From: Aureisphaera sp963669405
Lineage (GTDB): Bacteria; Bacteroidota; Bacteroidia; Flavobacteriales; Flavobacteriaceae
Assembly: GCA_963669405.2 (NCBI GenBank)
Contig: CAXXHF010000002.1
Coordinates: 2,542,001-2,606,000, forward strand
DNA: 64,000 nucleotides
Direction: 5' to 3'
Shown: positions 17,628 through 25,522 of the stretch, in pieces
Layout: the number at the start of each line of letters is the position of its first letter
Position numbering within the stretch: the stretch's first letter is position 1
Made by a program: the position numbers and the translations under genes
Notes under the pieces: model-generated
What the model was told of the DNA's origin: nothing
Database searches by the model: none
The model's input: the letters and a program-made list of their open reading frames with translations, nothing else

Positions 17628-17635
17628 TACTTTTG
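17628..17635 (+). promoter_or_regulatory. Candidate -7 promoter element of ppa
   Basis: TACTTTTG matches TAnnTTTG, 50 bp before the ppa ATG. The likely transcription start falls within a short hairpin (CCCTTT, TAG, AAAGGG at 17639-17653). The leader then holds two exact adjacent copies of TTTTAATAGAAAA (17654-17666 and 17667-17679). A -33 TTTG at the expected distance is not visible. Confidence 0.5.
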
Positions 17636-17684
17636 CACCCCTTTTAGAAAGGGTTTTAATAGAAAATTTTAATAGAAAAGATAT

Positions 17685-18212
17685 ATGACTGCAGAACAAG
17701 TAACTACCTTCGATGTACTAGTAGAGATTCCTAAAGGAAGCCGAAATAAATATGAATACGATTTCCAATTGAAGAAAATAAGATATGACCGTATGATATT
17801 TTCTTCTATGATGTATCCTGCAGATTACGGGTTTGTTCCAGAAACCCTAGCATTAGATGGAGACCCATTAGATGTTTTGGTATTAGTTACAGAGCCTACA
17901 TTCCCTGGTTGTGTGATAGAGGTGGCTCCCATTGGGGTTTTCCATATGACAGATGAAAAGGGACCCGATGAAAAAGTAATTTGTGTTCCAGTAAGTGATC
18001 CCATTGCCAGTCGTGTGAAGGATTTATCTGAGTTGAACCCACATCTTATAAAAGAAATAGAGCATTTCTTCCAGGTGTACAAAGATTTAGAAGAAAAGAA
18101 GGTTGATGTAGGTGGCTGGGGCGATGTAAATGAGGCTAAGGAAATTGTAGCGAAATGCATTGATCGCTTTAGAGCGAGTAATGTACCCGTTAACGATGTT
18201 AGCATACGGTAA
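17685..18212 (+). CDS. ppa: Soluble inorganic pyrophosphatase (family I)
   Basis: Hydrolyses pyrophosphate in the cytoplasm with Mg2+. The 175-residue protein has the family I signature DGDPLDVLVLV (residues about 65-75, metal-binding aspartates) plus KYEYDFQLKKIRYDR, MMYPADYGFVPETLA and VDVGGWGDVNEAKEIV. It lies directly upstream of the membrane pyrophosphatase gene, so the two pyrophosphate-consuming enzymes sit in tandem, but a clear terminator and a new promoter lie between them, arguing for separate transcripts. Confidence 0.97.
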   Translation: MTAEQVTTFDVLVEIPKGSRNKYEYDFQLKKIRYDRMIFSSMMYPADYGFVPETLALDGDPLDVLVLVTEPTFPGCVIEVAPIGVFHMTDEKGPDEKVICVPVSDPIASRVKDLSELNPHLIKEIEHFFQVYKDLEEKKVDVGGWGDVNEAKEIVAKCIDRFRASNVPVNDVSIR

Positions 18213-18242
18213 TACCGTAATACAAGTGAACTAACAATTTGT

Positions 18243-18273
18243 AAAGCAATAACCTAACAGTTATTGCTTTTTT
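18243..18273 (+). terminator. Rho-independent terminator after ppa
   Basis: Perfect 11-bp inverted repeat: AAAGCAATAAC at 18243-18253 and GTTATTGCTTT at 18260-18270, six-base loop, then a T run. It lies 30 bp past the ppa stop. Confidence 0.85.
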
Positions 18274-18290
18274 GTTTTGTGCTATTTTCA

Positions 18291-18298
18291 TACTTTTG
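18291..18298 (+). promoter_or_regulatory. Candidate -7 promoter element of the membrane pyrophosphatase gene
   Basis: TACTTTTG fits TAnnTTTG exactly, 41 bp before the ATG at 18340, just after the ppa terminator. TTTG copies at 18271-18274 and 18276-18279 lie 16 and 11 nt upstream, closer than the usual 19-21 nt. Confidence 0.55.
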
Positions 18299-18339
18299 CC
18301 CCGCTAAATTGAAAATGATTTCTAACTAAATAACTTATA

Positions 18340-20796
18340 ATGGAACAAAACATTATTTACGTACCTATCGCGCTTTCAATACTTGGGCTATTGTTTATGC
18401 TGGTAAAGATGAGCTGGGTAAAGAAACAAGCAGCAGGTAGTGAGAAAATGCAAGGTATTTCCAAAGCCATTAAAGAAGGTGCACTAGCTTTTTTAAATGC
18501 AGAATATCGATTGCTTCTTATTTTCGCTATCATCGCGGCTGTATTATTATATGTAGTGTCAGCTATGGTAGATACTACCAGTTGGATGATCGTACCAGCG
18601 TTTATTTTTGGTGCTATTTTTTCAGCCTTAGCTGGAAATATCGGGATGCGTATTGCTACCGAAGCAAATGCTAGAACAGCAGAAGCGGCCAAAACAAGTT
18701 TGCCTCAAGCTTTAAAAGTATCTTTTGGTGGAGGTACTGTAATGGGTCTAGGTGTTGCCGGATTGGCAGTATTAGGACTAAGTTTGTTTTTCTTGTTTTT
18801 TGTTGGTCAGTTTATGAACGACGAAGGAAATTTTTATAATAATATGACGGTAGTGCTCGAAGCACTTGCTGGATTCTCTTTAGGAGCAGAAAGTATTGCT
18901 CTTTTTGCCCGTGTAGGAGGAGGTATTTATACCAAAGCTGCAGATGTAGGAGCGGATTTAGTTGGAAAAGTAGAAGCAGGTATCCCAGAAGATGATCCTC
19001 GTAACCCCGCTACTATTGCAGATAATGTAGGTGATAATGTAGGTGATGTAGCTGGTATGGGAGCTGACCTTTTTGGGTCATATGTGGCAACCGTATTAGC
19101 AGCCATGGTACTAGGTAACTATGTAATTAGAGATATGTCTGTTACTACTCAGTTTACAGATGCATTTAATAATATGGGACCAATTTTATTACCTATAGTT
19201 ATTGCAGGAGTAGGAATCTTGGCCTCAATCTTAGGTACTTTCTTGGTTAAGATTTCAAGTAATGATGCCAAAGAAGCACAAGTGCAAAAAGCCTTGGATT
19301 TGGGTAACTGGGCAGCAATTGTATTAACCTTAGTTGCTAGTTATTTCTTGATCGATTGGATGTTGCCAGAAACCATGACCATGAATTTCTTTGGTGAAGG
19401 CGCTAAAGAAATTTCTTCGATGAACGTGTTCTGGGCTGCCTGTATTGGTTTGGCCGTAGGAGCACTTATTTCTATGGTAACAGCATATTATACTAGTTTG
19501 GGTAAAAAACCAGTTTTAGATATTGTACGAAATTCATCAACAGGAGCCGCTACCAATATTATTGCTGGTTTGGCTGTTGGAATGAAATCAACTTTCCTAT
19601 CTGTAATATTATTTGCAGCAGCAATCTATGGCTCTTACGAACTGGCAGGTTTCTATGGAGTGGCATTGGCTGCTTCCGCTATGATGGCAACGACAGCAAT
19701 GCAGTTAGCAATCGATGCCTTTGGACCCATTGCAGATAATGCAGGTGGGGTAGCCGAAATGAGTGAATTAGAGCCACATGTACGTGAGCGTACCGATATT
19801 TTGGACTCTGTTGGAAATACTACAGCTGCTGTAGGAAAAGGATTTGCTATTGCTTCTGCAGCCTTAACGGCATTAGCCTTGTTTGCAGCATACGTAACCT
19901 TTACAGGAATTGATGGAATCAACATCTTTAGAGCAGATGTATTGGCAATGCTATTTGTTGGGGGTATGATCCCAGTAGTGTTCTCTGCAATGGCAATGAA
20001 GAGTGTAGGTAAAGCCGCTATGGAAATGGTAGAGGAAGTACGTCGTCAGTTCAAAGAAATTCCAGGGATTATGGAAGGAACCGGAACTCCAGAGTATGCT
20101 AAGTGTGTGGATATTTCTACGAAAGCAGCTTTAAAGGAAATGATATTACCAGGTTTAATGACTATTCTAACTCCAATTATCATAGGACTGTTATTTGGTG
20201 CAGAACCATTAGGAGGATATATGGCTGGAGTTTGTGTGAGTGGTGTTATGTGGGCAATTTTCCAAAACAATGCTGGAGGTGCTTGGGATAATGCTAAAAA
20301 ATCTTTCGAAGCAGGTGTTGAGATCAATGGTGAAATGACATACAAAGGAAGTGATGCACATAAAGCTGCTGTAACGGGAGATACGGTAGGAGATCCATTT
20401 AAGGATACATCAGGACCTTCTATGAACATCTTGATTAAGTTAACCTGTTTGGTAGGGTTGGTAATTGCACCAATTTTAGGAGGTCATGGAAGTGATGAAG
20501 TTTCTATGGTTACTGAAGATGGAACTAAAATTGAGATCACTCAGGATGGTGTTAAAGAAACTAAGCAAGTACAAAAGGAATTCAAGGTAGCACTTTCTGA
20601 AGAAGATGGACAAACAGTAGGTAATGTAACCATTACAACAATTGTGGATGGTGTTGAAGCTACAGAAACTAAAACTTTCAAAGGAACTGAGGAGGAAGTA
20701 AAAGAGCAGATAGAAGCTTTGAAAGAAGGAATTGTAGTTGAAGGAAAGGAAGTGATTAAAGAAGTAAAAGAGGTAGAAGAGGAAATCACTCAATAA
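18340..20796 (+). CDS. hppA: K+-dependent ion-translocating membrane pyrophosphatase
   Basis: Couples pyrophosphate hydrolysis to H+ or Na+ export across the inner membrane. The 818-residue protein has about 16 membrane helices and the catalytic blocks DVGADLVGKVEAGIPEDDPRNPATIADNVGDNVGD and IADNAGGVAEMSELEPHVRERTDILDSVGNTTAAVGKG. The Ala in GNTTAA (Lys in K+-independent enzymes) marks the K+-dependent class. The usual TM6 glutamate (DLFESY in Na+ pumps) is Gly here (GMGADLFGSY), while a Glu stands in the preceding helix (SLGAESIALFARVGGG), as recalled for Flavobacterium-type H+ pumps. An extra soluble tail of about 95 residues, acidic and repetitive (residues about 722-818), follows the last helix. 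Confidence 0.96.
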   Translation: MEQNIIYVPIALSILGLLFMLVKMSWVKKQAAGSEKMQGISKAIKEGALAFLNAEYRLLLIFAIIAAVLLYVVSAMVDTTSWMIVPAFIFGAIFSALAGNIGMRIATEANARTAEAAKTSLPQALKVSFGGGTVMGLGVAGLAVLGLSLFFLFFVGQFMNDEGNFYNNMTVVLEALAGFSLGAESIALFARVGGGIYTKAADVGADLVGKVEAGIPEDDPRNPATIADNVGDNVGDVAGMGADLFGSYVATVLAAMVLGNYVIRDMSVTTQFTDAFNNMGPILLPIVIAGVGILASILGTFLVKISSNDAKEAQVQKALDLGNWAAIVLTLVASYFLIDWMLPETMTMNFFGEGAKEISSMNVFWAACIGLAVGALISMVTAYYTSLGKKPVLDIVRNSSTGAATNIIAGLAVGMKSTFLSVILFAAAIYGSYELAGFYGVALAASAMMATTAMQLAIDAFGPIADNAGGVAEMSELEPHVRERTDILDSVGNTTAAVGKGFAIASAALTALALFAAYVTFTGIDGINIFRADVLAMLFVGGMIPVVFSAMAMKSVGKAAMEMVEEVRRQFKEIPGIMEGTGTPEYAKCVDISTKAALKEMILPGLMTILTPIIIGLLFGAEPLGGYMAGVCVSGVMWAIFQNNAGGAWDNAKKSFEAGVEINGEMTYKGSDAHKAAVTGDTVGDPFKDTSGPSMNILIKLTCLVGLVIAPILGGHGSDEVSMVTEDGTKIEITQDGVKETKQVQKEFKVALSEEDGQTVGNVTITTIVDGVEATETKTFKGTEEEVKEQIEALKEGIVVEGKEVIKEVKEVEEEITQ

Positions 20797-20820
20797 GGAT
20801 TTTACTAAAACGTTAGATAA

Positions 20821-20853
20821 AAAAAACCGAGCTTATAATGGCTCGGTTTTTTT
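20821..20853. terminator. Bidirectional Rho-independent terminator
   Basis: Twelve-bp inverted repeat 20821-20832 and 20841-20852 (core ACCGAGC and GCTCGGT) with an eight-base loop. The A run and T run flank it symmetrically, so it can serve hppA on the plus strand and the deoxynucleoside kinase (stop at 20860) on the minus strand. Confidence 0.9.
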
Positions 20854-20859
20854 ATGCTT

Positions 20860-21486
20860 TCATTTTATATCTAAAAACAACCCATGCAATTCCGCATCGA
20901 TCTTATTGATGACTATTCCAAGATCTTCAGGATTGTCTACAAAGTTCAGGTTATCTACATCAATGACCAATAAGTTGCCCTTGTCGTATCCATGCACCCA
21001 AGCTTCGTAGCGTTCGTTCAATCTGCTTAAGTAATCGATACTGATAGAATTTTCATAATCGCGTCCACGTTTATGTATTTGGTTTACCAAATTGGGGATT
21101 GTACTTCGCAAATAAATGAGTAAGTCAGGCCCTTTGGTTACACTTTCCATAAGGTCAAAAAGAGATCGATAGTTTTCATAATCTCTATTGGTCATGAGAC
21201 CCATAGCATGAAGATTGGGTGCAAAAATATAGGCATCCTCATAAATTGTTCTGTCCTGTATTACTTTTTTGCCACTTTCCCGGATTTCCATGATTTGACG
21301 GAAACGACTGTTCAGAAAGTAGATCTGAAGGTTAAAAGACCAGCGCTCCATCTGATTGTAAAAATCATCTAAATATGGATTGTCTTCAACATCCTCGTAA
21401 TGAGCTTTCCATTTGTAATGTTTGGCTAGCAGACGGGTAAGTGTAGTTTTGCCAGAGCCAATATTTCCTGCGATTGCAACGTGCAT
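20860..21486 (-). CDS. Deoxynucleoside kinase (dNK family)
   Basis: A 208-residue nucleoside salvage kinase. P-loop GNIGSGKTTLTRLLAKHY at residues 7-24, the substrate/ERS-type region QDRTIYEDAYIFA (Asp-Arg for the 5'-hydroxyl), LIYLRSTIPNLVNQIHKRGRDYENSISIDYLSRLNERYE (lid) and VIDVDNLNF near the end. It ends just before the bidirectional terminator. It follows the secreted beta protein gene by 5 bp, an operon of unclear logic. Substrate preference (dA/dG versus dC) cannot be read from sequence. Confidence 0.93.
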   Translation of the reverse strand: MHVAIAGNIGSGKTTLTRLLAKHYKWKAHYEDVEDNPYLDDFYNQMERWSFNLQIYFLNSRFRQIMEIRESGKKVIQDRTIYEDAYIFAPNLHAMGLMTNRDYENYRSLFDLMESVTKGPDLLIYLRSTIPNLVNQIHKRGRDYENSISIDYLSRLNERYEAWVHGYDKGNLLVIDVDNLNFVDNPEDLGIVINKIDAELHGLFLDIK

Positions 21487-21491
21487 AAATA

Positions 21492-22262
21492 TTACTTCTT
21501 TGGTTGAGTTAGTGTTAAGCTATGGAGGAGTTTTCCGTCATAAATATAAAGGAAATCTTGTGTTAACTGCAAGTCTTTTATTGGGTTTTCGGTTAATTGA
21601 ATATCCAATGGACTAATAGCTTCCGTTGTAATCCAATACAGTGTATTTCCCTTGAGGCCTACAATACTATCTCCATTTCGTGTCAAGGCATCATATCCTT
21701 TTAGTTCCAATTCTGAAAGCAAGCTGCCATATATATTTACCTGCCACAACTTGTCCTCGGTAAGTAAAAAACAATCATTGAAATTACTAACCAAACCTTT
21801 CGGAATACCTTGATATGGTTGAGAGAAAACCGTTTCTCTCAGTGTGCGATAATCAAATAATTGTAGCTGTTGTGTATCTACGTTAAATAACCATAATCTG
21901 TTATTGCCCGCATTGGTGGCAGATCCTACATTGATGAAATTGGGAAGGCTATTGAAGTTAATTCGTTCCTTTTCCGTAAGCCGGTTGTCCAACAAGACAA
22001 CTGTATTTACTTCTGCATAAAAAACCACAACATTTAATGGGTTTATAATATCTACATGGGTAATTGGGCCTAATTGGTAATCTTGAAAAACAAACGATCC
22101 CAAGTTTCCAGTTTTTTGAAGAACCCCATCCTTTATGAAGTAAGTATGTTGGTAGGAATCAACACCTATAAATCGATCTGCTTCAAAAGGTTTTGAATCC
22201 TTTAAAGTGAGCTGTTGTGCACAAAGCGTTGTACAAAAAAGAAAGAAAATGACCAATTTCAT
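21492..22262 (-). CDS. Secreted propeller-like protein of unknown function
   Basis: A 256-residue protein with a signal peptide (MKLVIFFLFCTTLCAQ) and then only beta strands in a pattern suggestive of a beta-propeller (repeated short strands with IGVDSYQHTYFIKDGVLQKTG, NRLWLFNVDTQQLQLFDY, SIVGLKGNTLYWIT and FLYIYDGKLLHSL). In flavobacteria such proteins often sit beside deoxynucleoside kinase genes; its stop is 5 bp before the kinase start. No catalytic motif seen. Confidence 0.8.
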   Translation of the reverse strand: MKLVIFFLFCTTLCAQQLTLKDSKPFEADRFIGVDSYQHTYFIKDGVLQKTGNLGSFVFQDYQLGPITHVDIINPLNVVVFYAEVNTVVLLDNRLTEKERINFNSLPNFINVGSATNAGNNRLWLFNVDTQQLQLFDYRTLRETVFSQPYQGIPKGLVSNFNDCFLLTEDKLWQVNIYGSLLSELELKGYDALTRNGDSIVGLKGNTLYWITTEAISPLDIQLTENPIKDLQLTQDFLYIYDGKLLHSLTLTQPKK

Positions 22263-22293
22263 TAGAGGTCAAGATACAAAAACCCAGCCAAGA

Positions 22294-22974
22294 TTAGCAA
22301 ATTAGTTTGTATCCAAATCCTCGAACATTCACAATCTGAATGTTCTCGTCTTTCTTAAGCTTTTTTCGAAGTTTGGTAATAAAAACATCCATACTCCTAG
22401 CATTGAAGAAGTCGTCGTCTCCCCATAATTTTTTAAGAATGATGGAACGGTCCAACACTTGATTTTTATTATTGTGAAGATGGTAAAGCAGATGTGCTTC
22501 TCTATGGGTAAGTTTTATGGGGTCTTCGGTTTTATAGGTAAGTGTCTGTTGTCGAAATCCAAATACGTAATTCCCAATGGTCATTTCAGAAGGAGCATTC
22601 TCCTTTCTGTGATTCAGCAAATTCTTAATACGAACAATAAGCTCCTCCATACTGAAGGGCTTTTTAAGGTAATCATTCCCTCCTAGCGTAAAACCTTCCA
22701 CAACATCCTGAGTTTGTGATTTGGCTGTTAAAAAGATGATTGGAATGTTTTGATCCTGCATTCGGATTTCCTTGGCTAAAGTAAATCCATCTTTTTTGGG
22801 CATCATAACATCCAAAATAAGCAGTTGGGGCTTGGTTTGGTAATAGGTGCTTAAGGCCTCTTGTCCATCTTTGCATAGCAATACCTCAAAGCCCTTGGTT
22901 TCAAGGCTTTCTTTTACTATTTGCCCCAATGCGGGTTCGTCTTCGGCCAATAATATTTTAGCAATACTATCCAT
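22294..22974 (-). CDS. OmpR-family response regulator
   Basis: A 226-residue response regulator. Receiver domain residues 4-120: LLAEDEPALGQIV (acidic pair), LLILDVMMPKKDG (phospho-Asp about residue 54), FLTAKSQTQDV (Thr) and YLKKPFSMEEL (Lys). Winged-helix effector residues 130-225: PIKLTHREAHLLYHL and SMDVFITKLRKKLKKDENIQIVNVRGFGYKL. The ATG at 22972-22974 is chosen because it starts at the receiver; the frame is open to 23076 but that overlaps the kinase. It overlaps the kinase stop by 8 nt, so they are coupled. The 10-bp-phased repeats upstream of 24601 are a natural target for this class. Confidence 0.95.
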   Translation of the reverse strand: MDSIAKILLAEDEPALGQIVKESLETKGFEVLLCKDGQEALSTYYQTKPQLLILDVMMPKKDGFTLAKEIRMQDQNIPIIFLTAKSQTQDVVEGFTLGGNDYLKKPFSMEELIVRIKNLLNHRKENAPSEMTIGNYVFGFRQQTLTYKTEDPIKLTHREAHLLYHLHNNKNQVLDRSIILKKLWGDDDFFNARSMDVFITKLRKKLKKDENIQIVNVRGFGYKLIC

Positions 22975-24478
22975 GAGGTAAAGAGATTTTGAATGAAGTA
23001 TGTGGCTTTGTCTGTAATTGAATTGTCCCACCGTGCTTTTCAATAATCGTTTTGGTGTAGTAGAGGCCAATACCAAAGCCTTTTACATCATGCATGTTCC
23101 CTTTTGGCACCCTGTAGAATTTTTCAAATAACTGCTTTTTATGGGCTTCTGTTAAGGAATTACCACTATCACTAATAATAATTTCTATAGAGCTCTTGCC
23201 TTTCTCAATAGACACATCAATGGAATCCCCGCCATATTTTATGGCATTGTCTATAATATTATTGATAGCATTTTCAAAGTGAAATGAATCCACAAAATAC
23301 ATGATAGACTCTTGGCTTGAATGAAATGCAATCTTCTTGGAGGCATTAGAAAACAACTCTTTTTGAGAAGCTTTTTGAAGTAATGCTACCAAGTTGAAAT
23401 GTTCAGGTTTTAGTTCTAGTTTTTCACTGTCTAAGGTTGCTGTTTCCAAAAGTTTTTCCACCATGATATTCAACTTATCTACCTGTTCACTTGAAATTTT
23501 GGCATATCGTAAATTCTTTTCCCGATCCTCTTCTGAAGAGAAATTCTGTATGGCCTCCATAGCCACCCCTATAGTAGCAATGGGGGTTTTAAATTCATGC
23601 GTAATGTTGCCGATAAGGTCATTCTTAACCTCGGCCAATTGTTTTTGCTGCTGTATTATTTTAAGCAGATACAACAAACAACCAATTACAGCAGCCATAA
23701 GTAGAAAAGAAAGTAAGAGGCCAATGGTGTTTTTTTTCAAAACAGCTAAGGTCAGGTTCGAAAAATGGGCTGTAAGTCTATTGTTGTGGAAAAAATAAGG
23801 AGAATGTGAAATGGTCGATAATGATGCATTCTGTACATTTTGAGATCGTACGGTATCATTCTTACCATGAAAATCTTGATGAGTAAGTCCGTAATCTATA
23901 GCAATATTTTTCCTGATAAGTTCTTCAGAAAAAAGACTATCCACCTTGGGGAGGGATAATTCATCTTCAGAAAAAGAGATCATGATTTTTGAAGACAATT
24001 CCTTAATAATACTAGAATCCACTTCTGTAGAAAAACGGTCATGGATTCTTGGCCCCAAGAAGATTGAATCGAATGTTTTAGAGCTGGAGGGTAAAGAATC
24101 TAGAATGTGATTTAAGGATAGGTCGAGGCTTAAGCTATCGGTCCAATCAGATTTTATAATCGTAATAGATCCATTTAAGGTATCAGTGATTTCTACAAAA
24201 TCTTTTGAAAATAAGGAGTCTTTAACAACTAAGGTTTTTCCTCCTTTAAAATTGTGGCCAGATACTCTATCCAAAGAAAGAAACTCAAAGGAATCCCTTG
24301 TAGCAAGTCCGGTAAAGTATTGATCTACGGCATTGTCTAAACTGGTTTGAACATCGTTAACAAGCTGTTGTTTACTTGTTACATAGTTTTTGTAGTTCCA
24401 GTATACCTGAATACAGAATGTGGCCACGATTACCGAGGTAATAAAATAGAGTATCCCTTTGTATTGCAATGCATTCAT
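22967..24478 (-). CDS. Two-component sensor histidine kinase
   Basis: A 503-residue membrane kinase. Membrane helix 1 at residues 8-26 (ILYFITSVIVATFCIQVYW), a periplasmic sensor of about 215 residues with no recognisable fold, helix 2 (IGLLLSFLLMAAVIGCLLYLL, about 252-273), then HisKA with GNITHEFKTPIATI (phospho-His about 293) and HATPase_c with NNIIDNAIKYGG (N box), IIISDSG (G1) and VKGFGIGLYYTKTI (G2). Cotranscribed with the response regulator. Divergent from the GLPGLI gene at 24601, so the shared 122-bp region likely carries control of both units. Confidence 0.95.
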   Translation of the reverse strand: MNALQYKGILYFITSVIVATFCIQVYWNYKNYVTSKQQLVNDVQTSLDNAVDQYFTGLATRDSFEFLSLDRVSGHNFKGGKTLVVKDSLFSKDFVEITDTLNGSITIIKSDWTDSLSLDLSLNHILDSLPSSSKTFDSIFLGPRIHDRFSTEVDSSIIKELSSKIMISFSEDELSLPKVDSLFSEELIRKNIAIDYGLTHQDFHGKNDTVRSQNVQNASLSTISHSPYFFHNNRLTAHFSNLTLAVLKKNTIGLLLSFLLMAAVIGCLLYLLKIIQQQKQLAEVKNDLIGNITHEFKTPIATIGVAMEAIQNFSSEEDREKNLRYAKISSEQVDKLNIMVEKLLETATLDSEKLELKPEHFNLVALLQKASQKELFSNASKKIAFHSSQESIMYFVDSFHFENAINNIIDNAIKYGGDSIDVSIEKGKSSIEIIISDSGNSLTEAHKKQLFEKFYRVPKGNMHDVKGFGIGLYYTKTIIEKHGGTIQLQTKPHTSFKISLPHG

Positions 24479-24518
24479 ATGCCAAATGTACTAAGATGAT
24501 AGGCTCCATCCCAAAACG

Positions 24519-24548
24519 GTTAACACTAGTTAACACTGATTAACTTAT
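24519..24548. promoter_or_regulatory. Three tandem 10-bp units, candidate response-regulator operator
   Basis: GTTAACACTA (24519-24528), GTTAACACTG (24529-24538) and the divergent ATTAACTTAT (24539-24548) follow each other in exact 10-bp phase. OmpR-class dimers bind direct repeats spaced one helical turn. A near-consensus -7 element CATATTTG lies at 24567-24574, 26 bp before the ATG at 24601, placing the repeats at about -33 to -62, an activator position. The binder is inferred to be the adjacent regulator. Confidence 0.6.
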
Positions 24549-24600
24549 AAAAACACGAGTCCTTTGCATATTTGTGCTGTAAAATTTTAAAATCATAACC

Positions 24601-25452
24601 ATGAAATCACACGTTACAATTACAATGCTAATCGCTTTTTTTGTGTCCTCTTTTTGTATGGCACAAGGAATTGAAGGGATTGCAACCTATAAGACACAGC
24701 GTAAGGTAGAAATTCAATTAGACAGCACTCAAATGGATGATGCGATGCAGCAGCAGATGATGGCTATGCTAAAAAAACAATTCGAAAAAGAGTATACTTT
24801 AGAGTTCACAGATTCGGAATCTGTATACAAAGAGGTAGAAAAACTGGATAGCCCACAAGCAGGAGCCAGTTGGGTACAAGTAGAAGTGATAGGTTCTGGT
24901 GGGGAAGGTATACTGTATAAAAATCTAAAAGAAGGTAGGTTTGCCAATCAGACCGAGTCATTTTCCAAAATGTTTTTAATAAAAGATGCTATTGAAGATA
25001 GAGAGTGGAAATTGGAAAAAGAAACCAAAAACATAGGACAATACACATGCTTTAAAGCAACCACCACCTATGAAAGAACCATAAGAAGTATGGTAAATTC
25101 TGATGAAAATGGAGATAAAGACAGTAAAGAGGAAGAAAAGAAAGAAACCGTAACACTCACGGCTTGGTATACACCCCAAATACCTGTAAAGAATGGTCCA
25201 GATAATTATGATGGGCTTCCGGGTCTTATTTTGGAGGTGGGAGATGGTGATCTTACCGTTTTATGTAGCAAAGTAGTACTCAACCCTAGTAAAGGTGTTG
25301 ATATTAAGGAGCCCTCTCAAGGAAAGAAAGTGTCTCAAGAAGAATATGATGCTATCATGGAAAAGAAAATGAAGGAAATGAATGAGCGTTACCAAAGTGA
25401 TAACCGTCGAGGAGGCCATGGTAATGAAGTAGAGATAAGAATTGGGGGGTAA
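24601..25452 (+). CDS. GLPGLI family protein (first copy)
   Basis: A 283-residue exported protein of the GLPGLI family: signal peptide MKSHVTITMLIAFFVSSFCMAQ, an N-terminal strand region beginning EGIATYKTQRKVEI, EYTLEFTDSESVYKE, WKLEKETKNIGQYTCFKATT, ITVTAWYTPQIPVKNGPDNYDGLPGLILEV (naming motif at about residue 205) and a C-terminal basic/glycine tail. The family is found in Bacteroidota beside TonB-receptor-like barrels, as here. Role unknown; probably periplasmic or surface. First gene of the divergent unit next to the two-component system. Confidence 0.9.
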   Translation: MKSHVTITMLIAFFVSSFCMAQGIEGIATYKTQRKVEIQLDSTQMDDAMQQQMMAMLKKQFEKEYTLEFTDSESVYKEVEKLDSPQAGASWVQVEVIGSGGEGILYKNLKEGRFANQTESFSKMFLIKDAIEDREWKLEKETKNIGQYTCFKATTTYERTIRSMVNSDENGDKDSKEEEKKETVTLTAWYTPQIPVKNGPDNYDGLPGLILEVGDGDLTVLCSKVVLNPSKGVDIKEPSQGKKVSQEEYDAIMEKKMKEMNERYQSDNRRGGHGNEVEIRIGG

Positions 25453-25492
25453 TTAAACCTTTTGAGGTTTTAAGGGTCTAAGGATATTGTAA

Positions 25493-25500
25493 TAACTTTG
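25493..25500 (+). promoter_or_regulatory. Candidate internal -7 element before second GLPGLI gene
   Basis: TAACTTTG matches TAnnTTTG, 22 bp before the ATG at 25523. No TTTG at the standard -33 spacing (nearest at 25461-25464), so it may be a weak extra promoter. Confidence 0.35.
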
Positions 25501-25522
25501 AATATATTCAAAATCCAAGACC

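Noticed and set aside
20476..20793. Open frames on the minus strand over the hppA tail
   Set aside because: They mirror the Glu/Lys-rich repeat codons of the tail and have Ser/Phe-rich composition typical of antisense shadows.
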